Source: Actinophytocola gossypii (lineage in GTDB: Bacteria > Actinomycetota > Actinomycetes > Mycobacteriales > Pseudonocardiaceae). From it: 64,000 nucleotides of DNA. The notes beneath the pieces are model-generated. The model was given only the letters and a program-made list of their open reading frames with translations. It did not search any database and was not told where the DNA came from. A program made the translations under genes and the position numbers. Below, piece after piece: positions 43,801-52,560 of the stretch. Every line of letters begins with the position of its first letter. The stretch's first letter is position 1. Location: contig NZ_JAFFZE010000016.1 in NCBI RefSeq assembly GCF_025165815.1, positions 340,047-404,046 on the forward strand. The letters run 5' to 3'.

Positions 43801-44871
43801 ATGAGCTATCCGCAGCAACCGTACGGTGGACAGGACCCGTACGGTCAGGGACAGCAGTACGGGGGTCAGCAGTACGGCGGCTACCCGCAGCAGCCGGATG
43901 GCGGCCAGCAGCAGTATGGCGGCTACCCGCAGCAGCAGCCTGGCGGGCAGTACGGCGGCTACCCCGGCGGCCAGTACGGCGGTGGCTTCGGCGGCCCGCC
44001 GCCCCCGCAGAAGAAGAACACCGGCGCGATCGTGGCGGTCGTCGCGATCGTCGTGCTGGTCCTCGGCGGGCTCGGCATCACCGGCTTCGTGGCGCCCGGC
44101 TTCTTCCTCTCCGACGACGAGGGCAACAACGCGGGCGGCGGCACCGAAACCTCGCAGAACAAGGACGAGGGCGGCGGCGACGAGGGCAGCGGCGCGGACA
44201 CGTTCATCGACGAGCTGGTGGCCGCGGCGGACTCGCAGGACAAGGACGCGCTGACCGAGATGGCGTGCGAGGACGCCACCTCCAACGTGGAGGGCGCGAC
44301 CCGCGACATCGACGAGACCTCCGGCGTCGAGCTGGTCGACACCGAGGAGGTGTCCGACGACGAGGTCAAGCTCACCCTGGAGATCACCCTCGACAGCAAC
44401 TCGGCGACGTTCAGCGCGGTGGTCGCCAAGGACGGCGACGCCTGGTGCTGGCAGGACATCGCACCGGACAGCGGCTCCCTGGACGAGGACTCCGGGAGTT
44501 CCGCGCCCTCCACCGGCAGCGGCGACAGCGACGACACCGGCGGCACCAGCGGCGGCGGCGGTGGCGGCGGCGAGCCGACCGCCGAGGACGGCCAGGCGTT
44601 CGTCGAGGACTTCCTCGCCGCCATCAAGGCCGGCGACTCGGACGCGGTGAACGGCGTGCTCTGCGCGGACAGCTCCGCCCAGACCAACGTCTCGGAAGCG
44701 ATCACCCAGAAGGCCGACCTGGCGATGGACCCGAACGCGATCACCGGTGACGACACCTACGTCGGCGTCGACCTGACCGGCACCCTCGGCGGCGCGCCGG
44801 TGGAGACCGCCCGCACCAGCGCGTTCTACAAGGAGCAGGGCTGGTGCATCCTCACCTTCTACGCCTACTGA
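43801..44871 (+). CDS. YGG-rich single-pass membrane protein with two NTF2-like segments
   Basis: A 356-residue protein. Residues about 1-66 are repeats of Gln/Pro/Tyr/Gly (YGGYPQQ type) on the cytosolic side, then KKN and one membrane helix (about 75-97). Outside are two related segments (FIDELVAAADSQDKDALTEMACEDA and FVEDFLAAIKAGDSDAVNGVLCADS), each with one early Cys and one late Cys (DAWCWQD, QGWCILTF), separated by an acidic Ser/Gly linker. They look like DUF4878/NTF2-like domains. Function unknown. Strong GGGGAGAGGG precedes the ATG. Confidence 0.78.
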   Translation: MSYPQQPYGGQDPYGQGQQYGGQQYGGYPQQPDGGQQQYGGYPQQQPGGQYGGYPGGQYGGGFGGPPPPQKKNTGAIVAVVAIVVLVLGGLGITGFVAPGFFLSDDEGNNAGGGTETSQNKDEGGGDEGSGADTFIDELVAAADSQDKDALTEMACEDATSNVEGATRDIDETSGVELVDTEEVSDDEVKLTLEITLDSNSATFSAVVAKDGDAWCWQDIAPDSGSLDEDSGSSAPSTGSGDSDDTGGTSGGGGGGGEPTAEDGQAFVEDFLAAIKAGDSDAVNGVLCADSSAQTNVSEAITQKADLAMDPNAITGDDTYVGVDLTGTLGGAPVETARTSAFYKEQGWCILTFYAY

Positions 44872-44889
44872 GTTGAGGAGGTGGCGCCG

Positions 44890-46035
44890 ATGATCAGCGT
44901 GGTGTTCATGATCGTCGGCGCCACCGCCGTCCTCGGTGGCGTGGTGGTGTTCGCGTTCCCCGCGCTGCGCGGCCGGTTCCGGCTGGTCGGCACCGTGTCG
45001 CTCGCGGTCGGGACGCTGGCGCTGGTCACCGGCTGGCTGCTGACCGGCGAGAACCCGAACCGCCGCGAGGCGCTGCAGGCGGGCGGGCTCGCGGCCGGCT
45101 CGGTGGTGGCGCTGTACGCGCTGTGGCTCAACGACCGCAGGCGCCGGGTCGACGAGGAACGCCAGGAGCTGGACCGCGAGCGGCAGCGGCTGGAGAGCGA
45201 CCGCGCCGAGCACGACCGCGAACGGGCGGCCGACGAGCGTTTCCTGCGCGCGGTGGAGTTGCTGGGCAGCGAGGCGGACCAGGTGCGGGTGGGGGCGCTG
45301 CACGCGCTCGGCGGCCTGGCGCGCAGCCGGCCCGCGTACACCCAGGACGTGCTGGACGTGATCTGCTCGTACCTGCGGCGCCCGTTCGACCACCCGCGCT
45401 GGGAGGCCGTCCGGGGTACGGAGCCGACGCTGGACCGGGCCGAGGCGGACCGGTGGCTCCAGGTGCGGCAGACCGCGCAGGCGCTGATCGCCGACCTGCT
45501 GCCGGAGGCGGGTACGGCGGACGCGCCCGCGTACGACCTGGACCTGAACGGCGCCGCCCTGGAGTACTTCAACATCTCGGGCCGGGTGGTCGGACAGCTG
45601 CGGCTGCGGCACCTGCGCCTGTACGAGTCGAACTCGATGCACCACTGCGAGGTCCGCGGCCCGGCGTGGTTCACCGGCAGCCGCAGCTGGGGGCGGCTGT
45701 GGCTGCACCACATGGTGTTCGAGGACCGGGCGTGGTTCAGCCGCGTCACGGTGCACGACAAGGCCGACTTCGAGGCGACGGTGTTCCACGGCGCGACGAA
45801 GTTCGAGGGCTCGACCTGGGACGCCGAGGTCAGCTTCCGCGGCGCGGTCTTCGACCACCCGACCGACCTCGGCGAGACCCACTTCGGCGGTGGCCTCGAC
45901 CTGCGGGTGGCCGGCGAGCACCTCACCGCCCGCACCTACGCGATGAAGGTCTCCCTGGCCCACGACAACCACCTGCCGCCGAGCTGGAACGTCGACTCGT
46001 CCCGCGACCCGGACCTGGGCCTCGTCCGCCCCTGA
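44890..46035 (+). CDS. Membrane protein with pentapeptide-repeat-like C-terminal domain
   Basis: A 381-residue protein. Three hydrophobic segments lie in the first 80 residues, then a charged coiled-coil (about 85-125, RRRRVDEERQELDRERQRLE). The C-terminal half has strand-like repeats (FTGSRSWGRLWLHHMVFEDRAWFSRVTVHD, then KADFEATVFHGATKFEG) typical of pentapeptide-repeat proteins with plasma-membrane tethers. ATG 44890 is chosen because GAGGAGG lies eight bases upstream; GTG 44881 is inside that site. Ten bases after the YGG-rich gene, so co-transcribed. Function unknown. Confidence 0.75.
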   Translation: MISVVFMIVGATAVLGGVVVFAFPALRGRFRLVGTVSLAVGTLALVTGWLLTGENPNRREALQAGGLAAGSVVALYALWLNDRRRRVDEERQELDRERQRLESDRAEHDRERAADERFLRAVELLGSEADQVRVGALHALGGLARSRPAYTQDVLDVICSYLRRPFDHPRWEAVRGTEPTLDRAEADRWLQVRQTAQALIADLLPEAGTADAPAYDLDLNGAALEYFNISGRVVGQLRLRHLRLYESNSMHHCEVRGPAWFTGSRSWGRLWLHHMVFEDRAWFSRVTVHDKADFEATVFHGATKFEGSTWDAEVSFRGAVFDHPTDLGETHFGGGLDLRVAGEHLTARTYAMKVSLAHDNHLPPSWNVDSSRDPDLGLVRP

Positions 46036-46039
46036 CCGC

Positions 46040-47074
46040 TCAGTCCAGATCGGACAGGTCGAGGACGAAGCGGTAGCGGACGTCGTTGCGTTCGAGTCGG
46101 TCGAGGGCCTCGTTCACCCGCGCCGACGGCAGGAGCTCGATGTCGGCGGTGACGCCGTGCTCGGCGCAGAACTCCAGCATGGCCTCTGTCGCGGGGAGCC
46201 CGCCGCTGCCCGCCGAGGTGAGCTTCTTCCGTCCGACCAGCAGGTCCATGGTGTCGACGGTGACCGGCCCGAGGTACCCGACCTGGCTGAGCGTGCCGTC
46301 CATGGCGAGCAGCCGCAGGTACGGCCCCAGCTCGTGCGGTACGGAGATGGTGTCGACGACGACGTCGAACCGTTCCCGCGCGTCGGCCGGCCGCGCGGGG
46401 TCCGAGGTGACGACGAAGTCGTGGGCACCGAGCCGCCCGGCGTCGTCGGCCTTGTCCGCCGAGCGGCTGAGGACCGTGGTCTCGGCGCCGAGAGCCACCG
46501 CCAGTTTGACCGCGAGATGACCCAGCCCGCCGAGCCCCGCCACGGCGACCCGGCTGCCCGGACCCACGTCGAGGCTGCGCAGCGGTTCCCACACGGTGAT
46601 GCCGGCGCAGAGCAGCGGAGCCGCCGCGGCGGGATCGAGGCCGGCCGGGAGGCGATGGGCGAACCGGTCGCGGAGGACGTACTCGCGGGCGTACGCGCCA
46701 AGGGTGGTCGAGCCGTCGAGGCGGTCGGTGCCGCCGTAGGTCAGCGTGGGGAACTCGTGGCAGAAGTTCTCCTGGCCCGCCCGGCACATGGCGCAACCGC
46801 CGCACGAGTCGACGATGTTGCCGACCGCGACCGGGTCGCCGGGGGCGAACCGGGTGACCTCGGAGCCGGTCTCGGTGACCACGCCGGTGAACTCGTGACC
46901 GGGCACCAGGGGCCCACCGTCCCGGTTCCGGACGGCGTGCAGGTCGGTGTGGCAGACGCCGCAGTGGTCGACGCGTACCGCGATGTCGTCGGGGCGGAGG
47001 TCGCGACGTTCGACGAACGCCCGCCGCAGCGCCGTCGCGGAGCCGTCCGCCCGCCAACCGGTGGTGGTTCTCAT
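46040..47074 (-). CDS. Zinc-dependent NAD(P) alcohol dehydrogenase
   Basis: A 344-residue medium-chain dehydrogenase. Catalytic zinc ligands are Cys38 (CGVCHTDLH) and GHE (60-61); structural zinc is held by Cys91, 94, 97 and 105. The nucleotide motif is VAVAGLGGLGHLAVKLA. The pattern is that of the cinnamyl-alcohol-dehydrogenase-like/YahK group that reduces aldehydes. It is divergent from a TetR regulator, which likely controls it through the operator at 47088-47105. Confidence 0.92.
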   Translation of the reverse strand: MRTTTGWRADGSATALRRAFVERRDLRPDDIAVRVDHCGVCHTDLHAVRNRDGGPLVPGHEFTGVVTETGSEVTRFAPGDPVAVGNIVDSCGGCAMCRAGQENFCHEFPTLTYGGTDRLDGSTTLGAYAREYVLRDRFAHRLPAGLDPAAAAPLLCAGITVWEPLRSLDVGPGSRVAVAGLGGLGHLAVKLAVALGAETTVLSRSADKADDAGRLGAHDFVVTSDPARPADARERFDVVVDTISVPHELGPYLRLLAMDGTLSQVGYLGPVTVDTMDLLVGRKKLTSAGSGGLPATEAMLEFCAEHGVTADIELLPSARVNEALDRLERNDVRYRFVLDLSDLD

Positions 47075-47087
47075 CTCGCCTCTTTAA

Positions 47088-47105
47088 ACAGACTGTTCGG
47101 TCTAT
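47088..47105. promoter_or_regulatory. TetR-type operator in the divergent promoter region
   Basis: ACAGACTGTTCGGTCTAT is an imperfect palindrome (AGAC...GTCT half-sites with matching flanks) in the 51-bp gap between the dehydrogenase and the tetR gene. It lies where a repressor would cover both promoters. Confidence 0.6.
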
Positions 47106-47112
47106 CCGAGCG

Positions 47113-47118
47113 TACACT
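47113..47118 (+). promoter_or_regulatory. -10 box TACACT for the TetR gene
   Basis: TACACT is followed by seven bases and ATG 47126 without a ribosome site: a leaderless start eight bases after the operator. Confidence 0.6.
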
Positions 47119-47125
47119 CAGCGAC

Positions 47126-47716
47126 ATGTACGACCACGCCATGACGTCCCGTGGAGCCGCGACGCATCGCCGCATCGTCGACGCGGCCACCCGAGAGTTC
47201 GCCGAGCACGGCATCGCCGGGGCGCGCGTGGAACGGATCGTGGCCGCCGCCCGGACCAACAAGGCACAGCTCTACGGCTACTTCGGCAGCAAGGAAGGGC
47301 TGTTCGACGCGATCTTCGCCGACTCGCTCGAACGGATCGTGAACGTGGTCCCCATCGACGCCACCGACCTCGCCGACTGGGCGGTACGGCTCTACGACGA
47401 GTACCTGCGCCACCCCGAGCTGATCCGGCTCGCCACGTGGGCACGGATGGAGCGGCGCCCGGCCGGGCACCTCGTCGAGGACGCCGACCGGCTCGACGAC
47501 GGCAAGCTCCGCGCCATCGCCGACGCGCAGGCGGCCGGGCTGGTGCGACCGGGTGACCCGTTCGACGTGATGGCCATGGTCATCGCGATGTCGATGGCCT
47601 GGTCACCGGTCAGCAACGTCTACGCCGCGACCGCCGACGAGCCGGCGGACCTGCACGAGCGTCGGCGCGCCCTGTTGCGCGACAGTGTCGAGCGCGCCGT
47701 CCACACCCGTCGGTGA
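47126..47716 (+). CDS. TetR-family regulator
   Basis: A 196-residue repressor. The N-terminal helix-turn-helix is clear (RIVDAATREFAEHGIAGARV, VAAARTNKAQLYGYFGSKEG, about 16-58). The C-terminal ligand domain is helical and of TetR_C type (LADWAVRLYDEYLRHPELIRL). Divergent from the alcohol dehydrogenase, it probably represses that gene and itself, with an aldehyde or similar molecule as inducer. Confidence 0.92.
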   Translation: MYDHAMTSRGAATHRRIVDAATREFAEHGIAGARVERIVAAARTNKAQLYGYFGSKEGLFDAIFADSLERIVNVVPIDATDLADWAVRLYDEYLRHPELIRLATWARMERRPAGHLVEDADRLDDGKLRAIADAQAAGLVRPGDPFDVMAMVIAMSMAWSPVSNVYAATADEPADLHERRRALLRDSVERAVHTRR

Positions 47717-47799
47717 CCCGGGCGGTCGTGGCCGACGTTCGGCGGGCCGACCTCGGAAACACTCGCGTACGTGTCGGCGTGCTCCGCGTACTCCACGGC

Positions 47800-50055
47800 T
47801 CAGTCGAACAGGGCCGGCAGGGTCGCCTCCCAGGCCTCGCGGAGTTCCGTCAGGGGCAGGGCGGGAATGCCGGCGATCTCCAGGGTCTCGGTCGGTTCGA
47901 CGGTACCCAGGCGGTGCGCGGGCAGGCCGGCCTCGGCGCAGCGGGTGGCGAACGCGTCCGCCCGGTCGGCGGGGACGGAGACCAGGACGCGCGCACTCGA
48001 CTCGCTGAACAGCGCCACGAACGGGTCACCGGGGAGGGTGACCCGGCAGCCGGTGCCGGTCAGCAGGCACGCCTCGACCAGGGCCTGGGCCAGGCCGCCT
48101 TCGGACAGGTCGTGTGCCGCGGACACGTCACCGGCGCGGAGGATCTCGGCCAGGGTGCGTTCGCGGGCCAGGTCGACCTGTGGCGGGCGCCCGCCGAGGT
48201 GACCGTGGGCGACGTTGGCCCACTCCGAGCCGTCGAGTTCCTCGCGGGTCTCGCCCAGGAGGAACAGGGTGTCGCCGGGGGCGCCGAGGCCGGTGGGGAT
48301 CCGGGTGGTCACGTCGTCGATGACGCCGAGGACGCCGACGACCGGGGTGGGGAGGATGGCGGTGGCGCCGGTCTGGTTGTAGAAGCTGACGTTGCCGCCG
48401 GTGACCGGGATGCCCAGTTCGGCACAGCCGTCGGCCAGGCCGCGGACCGCCTGCTGGAACTGCCACATGACGCCGGGGTCCTCGGGGGAACCGAAGTTGA
48501 GGCAGTTCGTGACCGCGATCGGGCGGGCGCCGGACGCGGCCACGTTGCGGTAGGCCTCGGCCAGGGCGAGTTGGGCGCCGGTGTACGGGTCCAGCCTCGT
48601 GTAGCGGCCGTTGCAGTCGCAGGAGACGGCCACGCCGCGGTTGGTGGACTCGTCGATCCGGATCATGCCGGCGTCGGCGGGTTGGGCCAGGACGGTGCCG
48701 CCGCGGACGTAGCGGTCGTACTGCTCGGTCACCCACCTGCGGGACGCCAGGTTGGGTGACGCAGCCATGCGGAGGATCTCCTCGCGCAGGTCGGTGGGGC
48801 GCGGGAGCGTGCTCGTGGACGCGGCGGCCAGGGTGTCCTGGTCGGTGGGGCGTTCCACGGGCCGCTCGTAGACCGGGCCCTCGTGGGCGACGGTGCGCGG
48901 GGGGACGTCGACGACGGTCTCGCCGTGCCAGGTGATGACCAGGTGGTCGCCGTCGGTGACCTCGCCGATCTCGGTGGCGATGACGTCCCACTTGCGGCAG
49001 ACGGCCATGAAGGCGTCCACATCGGACGGTCGGACGACCGCGCACATGCGCTCCTGGGACTCCGACGAGAGGATCTCGGCGGGGGTCATTCCCTTGGCGC
49101 GCAACGGAACGCGGTCAAGCTCGACGTGCATGCCGCCGTCGCCGGCGGAAGCCAGCTCGCTGGTGGCGCAGGAGAGGCCGGCGCCGCCGAGGTCCTGGAT
49201 GCCTACGACGATGCCTTTTCGGAACAGTTCCAGGCAGCACTCGATCAGCACCTTCTCGGTGAAGGGGTCGCCGACCTGGACGCTGGGAAGCTTCTTGCGG
49301 CCGCTGCCGCCCTCGTCGCCGGCGAAGGTGTCCGACGCCAGGACCGAGACGCCGCCGATGCCGTCCAGGCCGGTGCGGGCGCCGAACAGGATCACCTTGT
49401 TGCCGGTGCCGGACGCGTGCGCCAGGTGCAGGTCCTCGGCCCTCATCGCGCCGACGCACAGGGCGTTGACCAGTGGGTTTCCCTGGTACGACGGGTCGAA
49501 CACGACCTCGCCGCCGATGTTGGGCAGGCCGAGGCAGTTGCCGTAGCCGCCGACCCCGGCGACGACGCCGGGGAGTACGCGGCGGGTGTCGGGGTGGTCC
49601 GCCGCGCCGAAGCGCAGGGAGTCCATCACGGCGAGCGGGCGGGCGCCCATGGCGAGGATGTCGCGGACGATGCCGCCGACGCCGGTCGCTGCGCCCTGGT
49701 AGGGCTCCACATAGGACGGGTGGTTGTGCGACTCGACCTTGAACGTCACCGCCCAGCCGTCGCCGATGTCGACCACACCGGCGTTCTCGCCGATGCCGGC
49801 GAGCATCGAGGCACGCATCTCGTCGGTGGTGGTCTCGCCGAAGTAGCGCAGGTGCACCTTGGAGGACTTGTAGGAGCAGTGCTCGCTCCACATCACCGAG
49901 TACATCGCCAGTTCGGCGTCGGTGGGGCGGCGGCCGAGGATCTCGCGGATGCGGGCGTACTCGTCGTCCTTGAGGCCCAGCTCGCGGTACGGCTGCGGGA
50001 TGTCCGGAGTGGACGCGGCGAGCCCGACGGTGTCGACCTGTGCGGTGGCGGTCAC
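47800..50055 (-). CDS. purL: Phosphoribosylformylglycinamidine synthase, large subunit
   Basis: A 751-residue small-type PurL, which needs PurS and PurQ to convert FGAR to FGAM with glutamine and ATP. Recognisable segments are [50 protein letters not shown] and [17 protein letters not shown] start overlaps the purQ stop (GTGA). Last gene of purS-purQ-purL; it converges with the TetR gene, 83 bases away. Confidence 0.97.
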   Translation of the reverse strand: MTATAQVDTVGLAASTPDIPQPYRELGLKDDEYARIREILGRRPTDAELAMYSVMWSEHCSYKSSKVHLRYFGETTTDEMRASMLAGIGENAGVVDIGDGWAVTFKVESHNHPSYVEPYQGAATGVGGIVRDILAMGARPLAVMDSLRFGAADHPDTRRVLPGVVAGVGGYGNCLGLPNIGGEVVFDPSYQGNPLVNALCVGAMRAEDLHLAHASGTGNKVILFGARTGLDGIGGVSVLASDTFAGDEGGSGRKKLPSVQVGDPFTEKVLIECCLELFRKGIVVGIQDLGGAGLSCATSELASAGDGGMHVELDRVPLRAKGMTPAEILSSESQERMCAVVRPSDVDAFMAVCRKWDVIATEIGEVTDGDHLVITWHGETVVDVPPRTVAHEGPVYERPVERPTDQDTLAAASTSTLPRPTDLREEILRMAASPNLASRRWVTEQYDRYVRGGTVLAQPADAGMIRIDESTNRGVAVSCDCNGRYTRLDPYTGAQLALAEAYRNVAASGARPIAVTNCLNFGSPEDPGVMWQFQQAVRGLADGCAELGIPVTGGNVSFYNQTGATAILPTPVVGVLGVIDDVTTRIPTGLGAPGDTLFLLGETREELDGSEWANVAHGHLGGRPPQVDLARERTLAEILRAGDVSAAHDLSEGGLAQALVEACLLTGTGCRVTLPGDPFVALFSESSARVLVSVPADRADAFATRCAEAGLPAHRLGTVEPTETLEIAGIPALPLTELREAWEATLPALFD

Positions 50056-50720
50056 GCGGCCACCGAACCCAGGACGGAGCGGAACATGCCGAGGCCGTCG
50101 GCGCTGGGCCCGGTGAGGGCGTCGATGGCGTGCTCCGGGTGTGGCATCAGGCCGACGACGCGGCCGTCGGCGGAGCTGATGCCGGCGATCTCGCCGAGCG
50201 AGCCGTTCGGGTTTCCGTTGACGTAGCGGAAGACCACGCGGCCCTCACCCTCCAACTCGTCCACAGTGGACTTCTCGGCGGCGAACCGGCCGTCCATGTT
50301 CTTGACCGGGATGACGATCTCGGCGCCGTCGGCGTACCCGCCGGTCCAGGCGGTGGTGGTGCGCTCGACGCGCAGGGTCTGGTCGCGACAGACGAAGTGC
50401 AGGCCGGCGTTGCGCAGCAGCGCGCCGGGCAGCAGACCCGCCTCGCAGAGGATCTGGAAGCCGTTGCAGATGCCCAGGACCGGCATGCCGCCGCGCGCGG
50501 CCTCGACCACCGGGGTCATCACGGGCGCGAACCGGGCGATGGCACCGGCGCGCAGGTAGTCGCCGTAGGAGAAGCCGCCGGGGACGACGACCGCGTCGAC
50601 GCCGCGCAGGTCCTCGTCGCCGTGCCAGAGCGCGACCGGCTCGGCGCCGGCGTAGCGGACCGCGCGGGCGGCGTCGATGTCGTCGAGCGTGCCGGGGAAG
50701 GTGATGACGCCGATCTTCAT
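50052..50720 (-). CDS. purQ: Phosphoribosylformylglycinamidine synthase, glutaminase subunit
   Basis: A 222-residue class I glutamine amidotransferase that supplies ammonia to PurL. The nucleophile elbow VLGICNGFQ holds Cys85, and the His/Glu pair is in GLMPHPEHA near residue 195. [14 protein letters not shown] is typical of PurQ. It overlaps both purS (ATGA) and purL (GTGA), so all three subunits are made in step. Confidence 0.97.
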   Translation of the reverse strand: MKIGVITFPGTLDDIDAARAVRYAGAEPVALWHGDEDLRGVDAVVVPGGFSYGDYLRAGAIARFAPVMTPVVEAARGGMPVLGICNGFQILCEAGLLPGALLRNAGLHFVCRDQTLRVERTTTAWTGGYADGAEIVIPVKNMDGRFAAEKSTVDELEGEGRVVFRYVNGNPNGSLGEIAGISSADGRVVGLMPHPEHAIDALTGPSADGLGMFRSVLGSVAA

Positions 50721-50956
50721 GCGCCGATCCTCCGGACCGTGAAGTCCTCGATCACCGGGTTGGACAGGAAGCCTTCGGCGATCTTGGCGAGCGTCTCGTC
50801 GTCGACGGAGTCGTCCACCTCCAGCTCGAAGTGCTTGCCCTGGCGGACATCGGAGATCCCGGTGAACCCGAGGCGCGGCAGGGCGCGGGCCACGGCCTGA
50901 CCCTGGGGGTCGAGAATCTCGGGCTTGGGCATGACATCGACGACGACTCGGGCCAC
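50717..50956 (-). CDS. purS: Phosphoribosylformylglycinamidine synthase, PurS subunit
   Basis: A 79-residue small subunit that links PurL and PurQ. The family pattern is clear: [43 protein letters not shown], ending [15 protein letters not shown] start with AGGAGCAG upstream. It is the first gene of the operon; TAGGCT at 50994-50999 (minus strand) is the likely -10. Confidence 0.96.
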   Translation of the reverse strand: MARVVVDVMPKPEILDPQGQAVARALPRLGFTGISDVRQGKHFELEVDDSVDDETLAKIAEGFLSNPVIEDFTVRRIGA

Positions 50957-50993
50957 GACAGGCTGCTCCTGGGTCGAGAGGCGGTACTACCGA

Positions 50994-50999
50994 AGCCTA
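50994..50999 (-). promoter_or_regulatory. -10 box TAGGCT for purS-purQ-purL
   Basis: Minus-strand TAGGCT lies 37 bases before the purS GTG, leaving a short leader with a ribosome site. A TTGACA (51005-51010) sits only five bases upstream of it, too close to be its -35. Confidence 0.4.
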
Positions 51000-51088
51000 C
51001 CCTGTGTCAAGATGCGAGACGGCGGGCCGTGAGTGCACCCTTGGGGTGGAGTTCGCGGGAGTGTGCGGACATCTACGGTCCGTGGTCA

Positions 51089-51094
51089 TAGCGT
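51089..51094 (+). promoter_or_regulatory. -10 box TAGCGT for the XRE gene
   Basis: TAGCGT is followed by six bases and ATG 51101, fitting a leaderless start. The same hexamer and following GTCG occur before the 58073 gene. Confidence 0.5.
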
Positions 51095-51100
51095 GTCGGA

Positions 51101-52120
51101 ATGGGCATCAGCAATCCAACGGCCGCCTACCGCGAGTTGGGCGGCGCGCTGCGCCGGTTGCGCCAGAGCGCGGGGTTCACGGGCGCCGAACTCGCGCGGA
51201 AGCTGGCGTGGCCGCCGTTGATGGTCTCCCGCATGGAGACCGGCAAGCGGGACTCGACGACTGTGGACGTGGTCCAGTACGCGGTGATGTGCGGGCTGAA
51301 TCTGCCGCAGGCGCAGCCGCTGCTGGAGTTGACCAGGCTCGCCGAGCGCAGGCAGGGCTACTGGCTGTCGGACAAGCGGATCGGGAACTCACTGAGGTCC
51401 CTGATCTTCCACGAGTCCGCAGCCAAGCACTCGATCATCTACGAGCCGCTGGCTATCCCCGGCCTGTTGCAGACCGCCACCTACGCCGAAGCCCGAATTT
51501 CGGCGCGGGAGCCGGACCTGCCCGAGGAAGAACTGAAGGGCGCGGTTCGCACTCGCGAGCAGCGGCAGCGCATCCTGCACTGGTCGACCCCCACGCGGTT
51601 CACCTTCTACGTGCACGAGCAGGCCCTACGGCTGCGGGTTGGCAGTGCCGCGATCATGCAGGAACAGCTCCTGCACCTGGTGCTTTCGGCCGACTCGAAC
51701 AAGATCAAGCTGCGCATCTTGCCAAACGCAGTCGGGAAACGCTCCGACTTCGGTGGCCCGTTCCAGCTGATGGAGTCCGACGAACACGCTCCGCTGCTGT
51801 ATCTGGATCACCTCTTCGGTGGTCTGATCCTCGATGACCGGAGCTATGTAAACGATTATCAACAGCTCCTGCCCATGCTCGCTGACGTCGCGCTGGATGA
51901 GGGACAATCTCGGGAGTTCACGGCCAGCCTGGCCGACGAGTACGACCGAGGGAGCCAACCGGATGTCGCTCACCGCCTGGAGGAAGAGCAGCTTCAGCGG
52001 CACGTCGGGCAGCGACTGCGTGGAAGTGGCGTGGCGGAAGAGCAGCTTCAGCGAAGGGTCGGGGAGTTCGTGTGTCGAAGTAGCTTTTCCAATCCCACCG
52101 CACCGATCTACGAGGGATGA
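51101..52120 (+). CDS. XRE-family regulator with DUF5753 domain
   Basis: A 339-residue regulator. The helix-turn-helix is at about 11-65 (ALRRLRQSAGFTGAELARKL, MVSRMETGKRDSTTVDVVQY). The DUF5753 ligand-like domain covers about 95-275 (YEPLAIPGLLQTATYAEA, SDFGGPFQLMES). The family usually ends soon after DYQQLL...LADEYDRG; here the frame continues about 55 residues inside the DUF397 gene, in another frame, with repeated EEEQLQRHVG/AEEQLQRRVG. XRE/DUF397 pairs are common in Streptomyces and relatives. Confidence 0.9.
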   Translation: MGISNPTAAYRELGGALRRLRQSAGFTGAELARKLAWPPLMVSRMETGKRDSTTVDVVQYAVMCGLNLPQAQPLLELTRLAERRQGYWLSDKRIGNSLRSLIFHESAAKHSIIYEPLAIPGLLQTATYAEARISAREPDLPEEELKGAVRTREQRQRILHWSTPTRFTFYVHEQALRLRVGSAAIMQEQLLHLVLSADSNKIKLRILPNAVGKRSDFGGPFQLMESDEHAPLLYLDHLFGGLILDDRSYVNDYQQLLPMLADVALDEGQSREFTASLADEYDRGSQPDVAHRLEEEQLQRHVGQRLRGSGVAEEQLQRRVGEFVCRSSFSNPTAPIYEG

Positions 52121-52214
52121 CCTCGCGGTCGCCGTGCGGGACTCCAAGAACGCGACCGGTCCGATGCTCACCGTTCCCCGTGCCAGTTGGCGTCGGTTCG
52201 TCGAGGCCTGCTGA
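51963..52214 (+). CDS. DUF397 protein with duplicated N-terminal motif
   Basis: An 83-residue protein of the DUF397 family, partner of the XRE regulator. The family core is WRKSSFSxxxGxxCVEVA...VAVRDSKxxxGPxLxVPRxxWxxFV, all visible. The first part occurs twice in a row (AWRKSSFSGTSGSDCVEV and AWRKSSFSEGSGSSCVEV), matching a 54-bp tandem duplication. The ATG lies inside the XRE gene, and the two genes overlap by 158 bases in different frames, far more than the usual few. Confidence 0.88.
   Translation: MSLTAWRKSSFSGTSGSDCVEVAWRKSSFSEGSGSSCVEVAFPIPPHRSTRDDLAVAVRDSKNATGPMLTVPRASWRRFVEAC
51975..52082 (+). repeat. Diverged 54-bp tandem duplication inside the XRE/DUF397 overlap
   Basis: Units 51975-52028 and 52029-52082 share GCSTGGMGGAAGAGCAGCTTCAG and later matching positions. 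Being a multiple of three, the duplication keeps both overlapping frames open: it doubles WRKSSFS...CVEV in DUF397 and EEQLQR.VG in the XRE tail. Confidence 0.75.
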
Positions 52215-52560
52215 GTCGTCAGCTTGGCGAGCAGGCGCAGTGCCTGCTCGTCCGGCGTGCCCGGGTCCGCGACCTGGCGAACGACCAGCACGTCGGGCAT
52301 GTCCACCGCCGTAGCGCAGGGTGAACTCGCCCACGTCCGGGTGGCGGTAGCGGTGGTAACCCTTCGTCTTCTCACGCACTCGGTGTGACTCCCAGAACCT
52401 CGCGAAGGTCCGCCACGAGCGCGGTGAGCGTCTCGTCGTCGGGCGTGCGGCTGATCTCCATCCGCAGTAGCGCGACCAGGTCACGGGCCTTGGGTTCCCA
52501 CTCGACGAACCGGGACGCGACCTCGTCGTTCCGGAACACCAGCCGCGCCACCTGCGCTCG
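52206..52560 (-). pseudogene. Decayed MmyB-type XRE regulator, C-terminal part
   Basis: Read on the minus strand, three pieces of an MmyB-like ligand domain appear in order in different frames: VFRNDEVASRFVEWEPKARD and LVALLRMEISRTPDDETLTA, then FARFWESHRVREKTKGYHRY and RHPDVGEFTLRYG, then VLVVRQVADPGTPDEQALRL. Frameshifts fall near 52393-52410 and 52301-52319. The N-terminal DNA-binding half is absent, and no own stop precedes the DUF397 gene end. It is clearly inactive. Confidence 0.75.
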
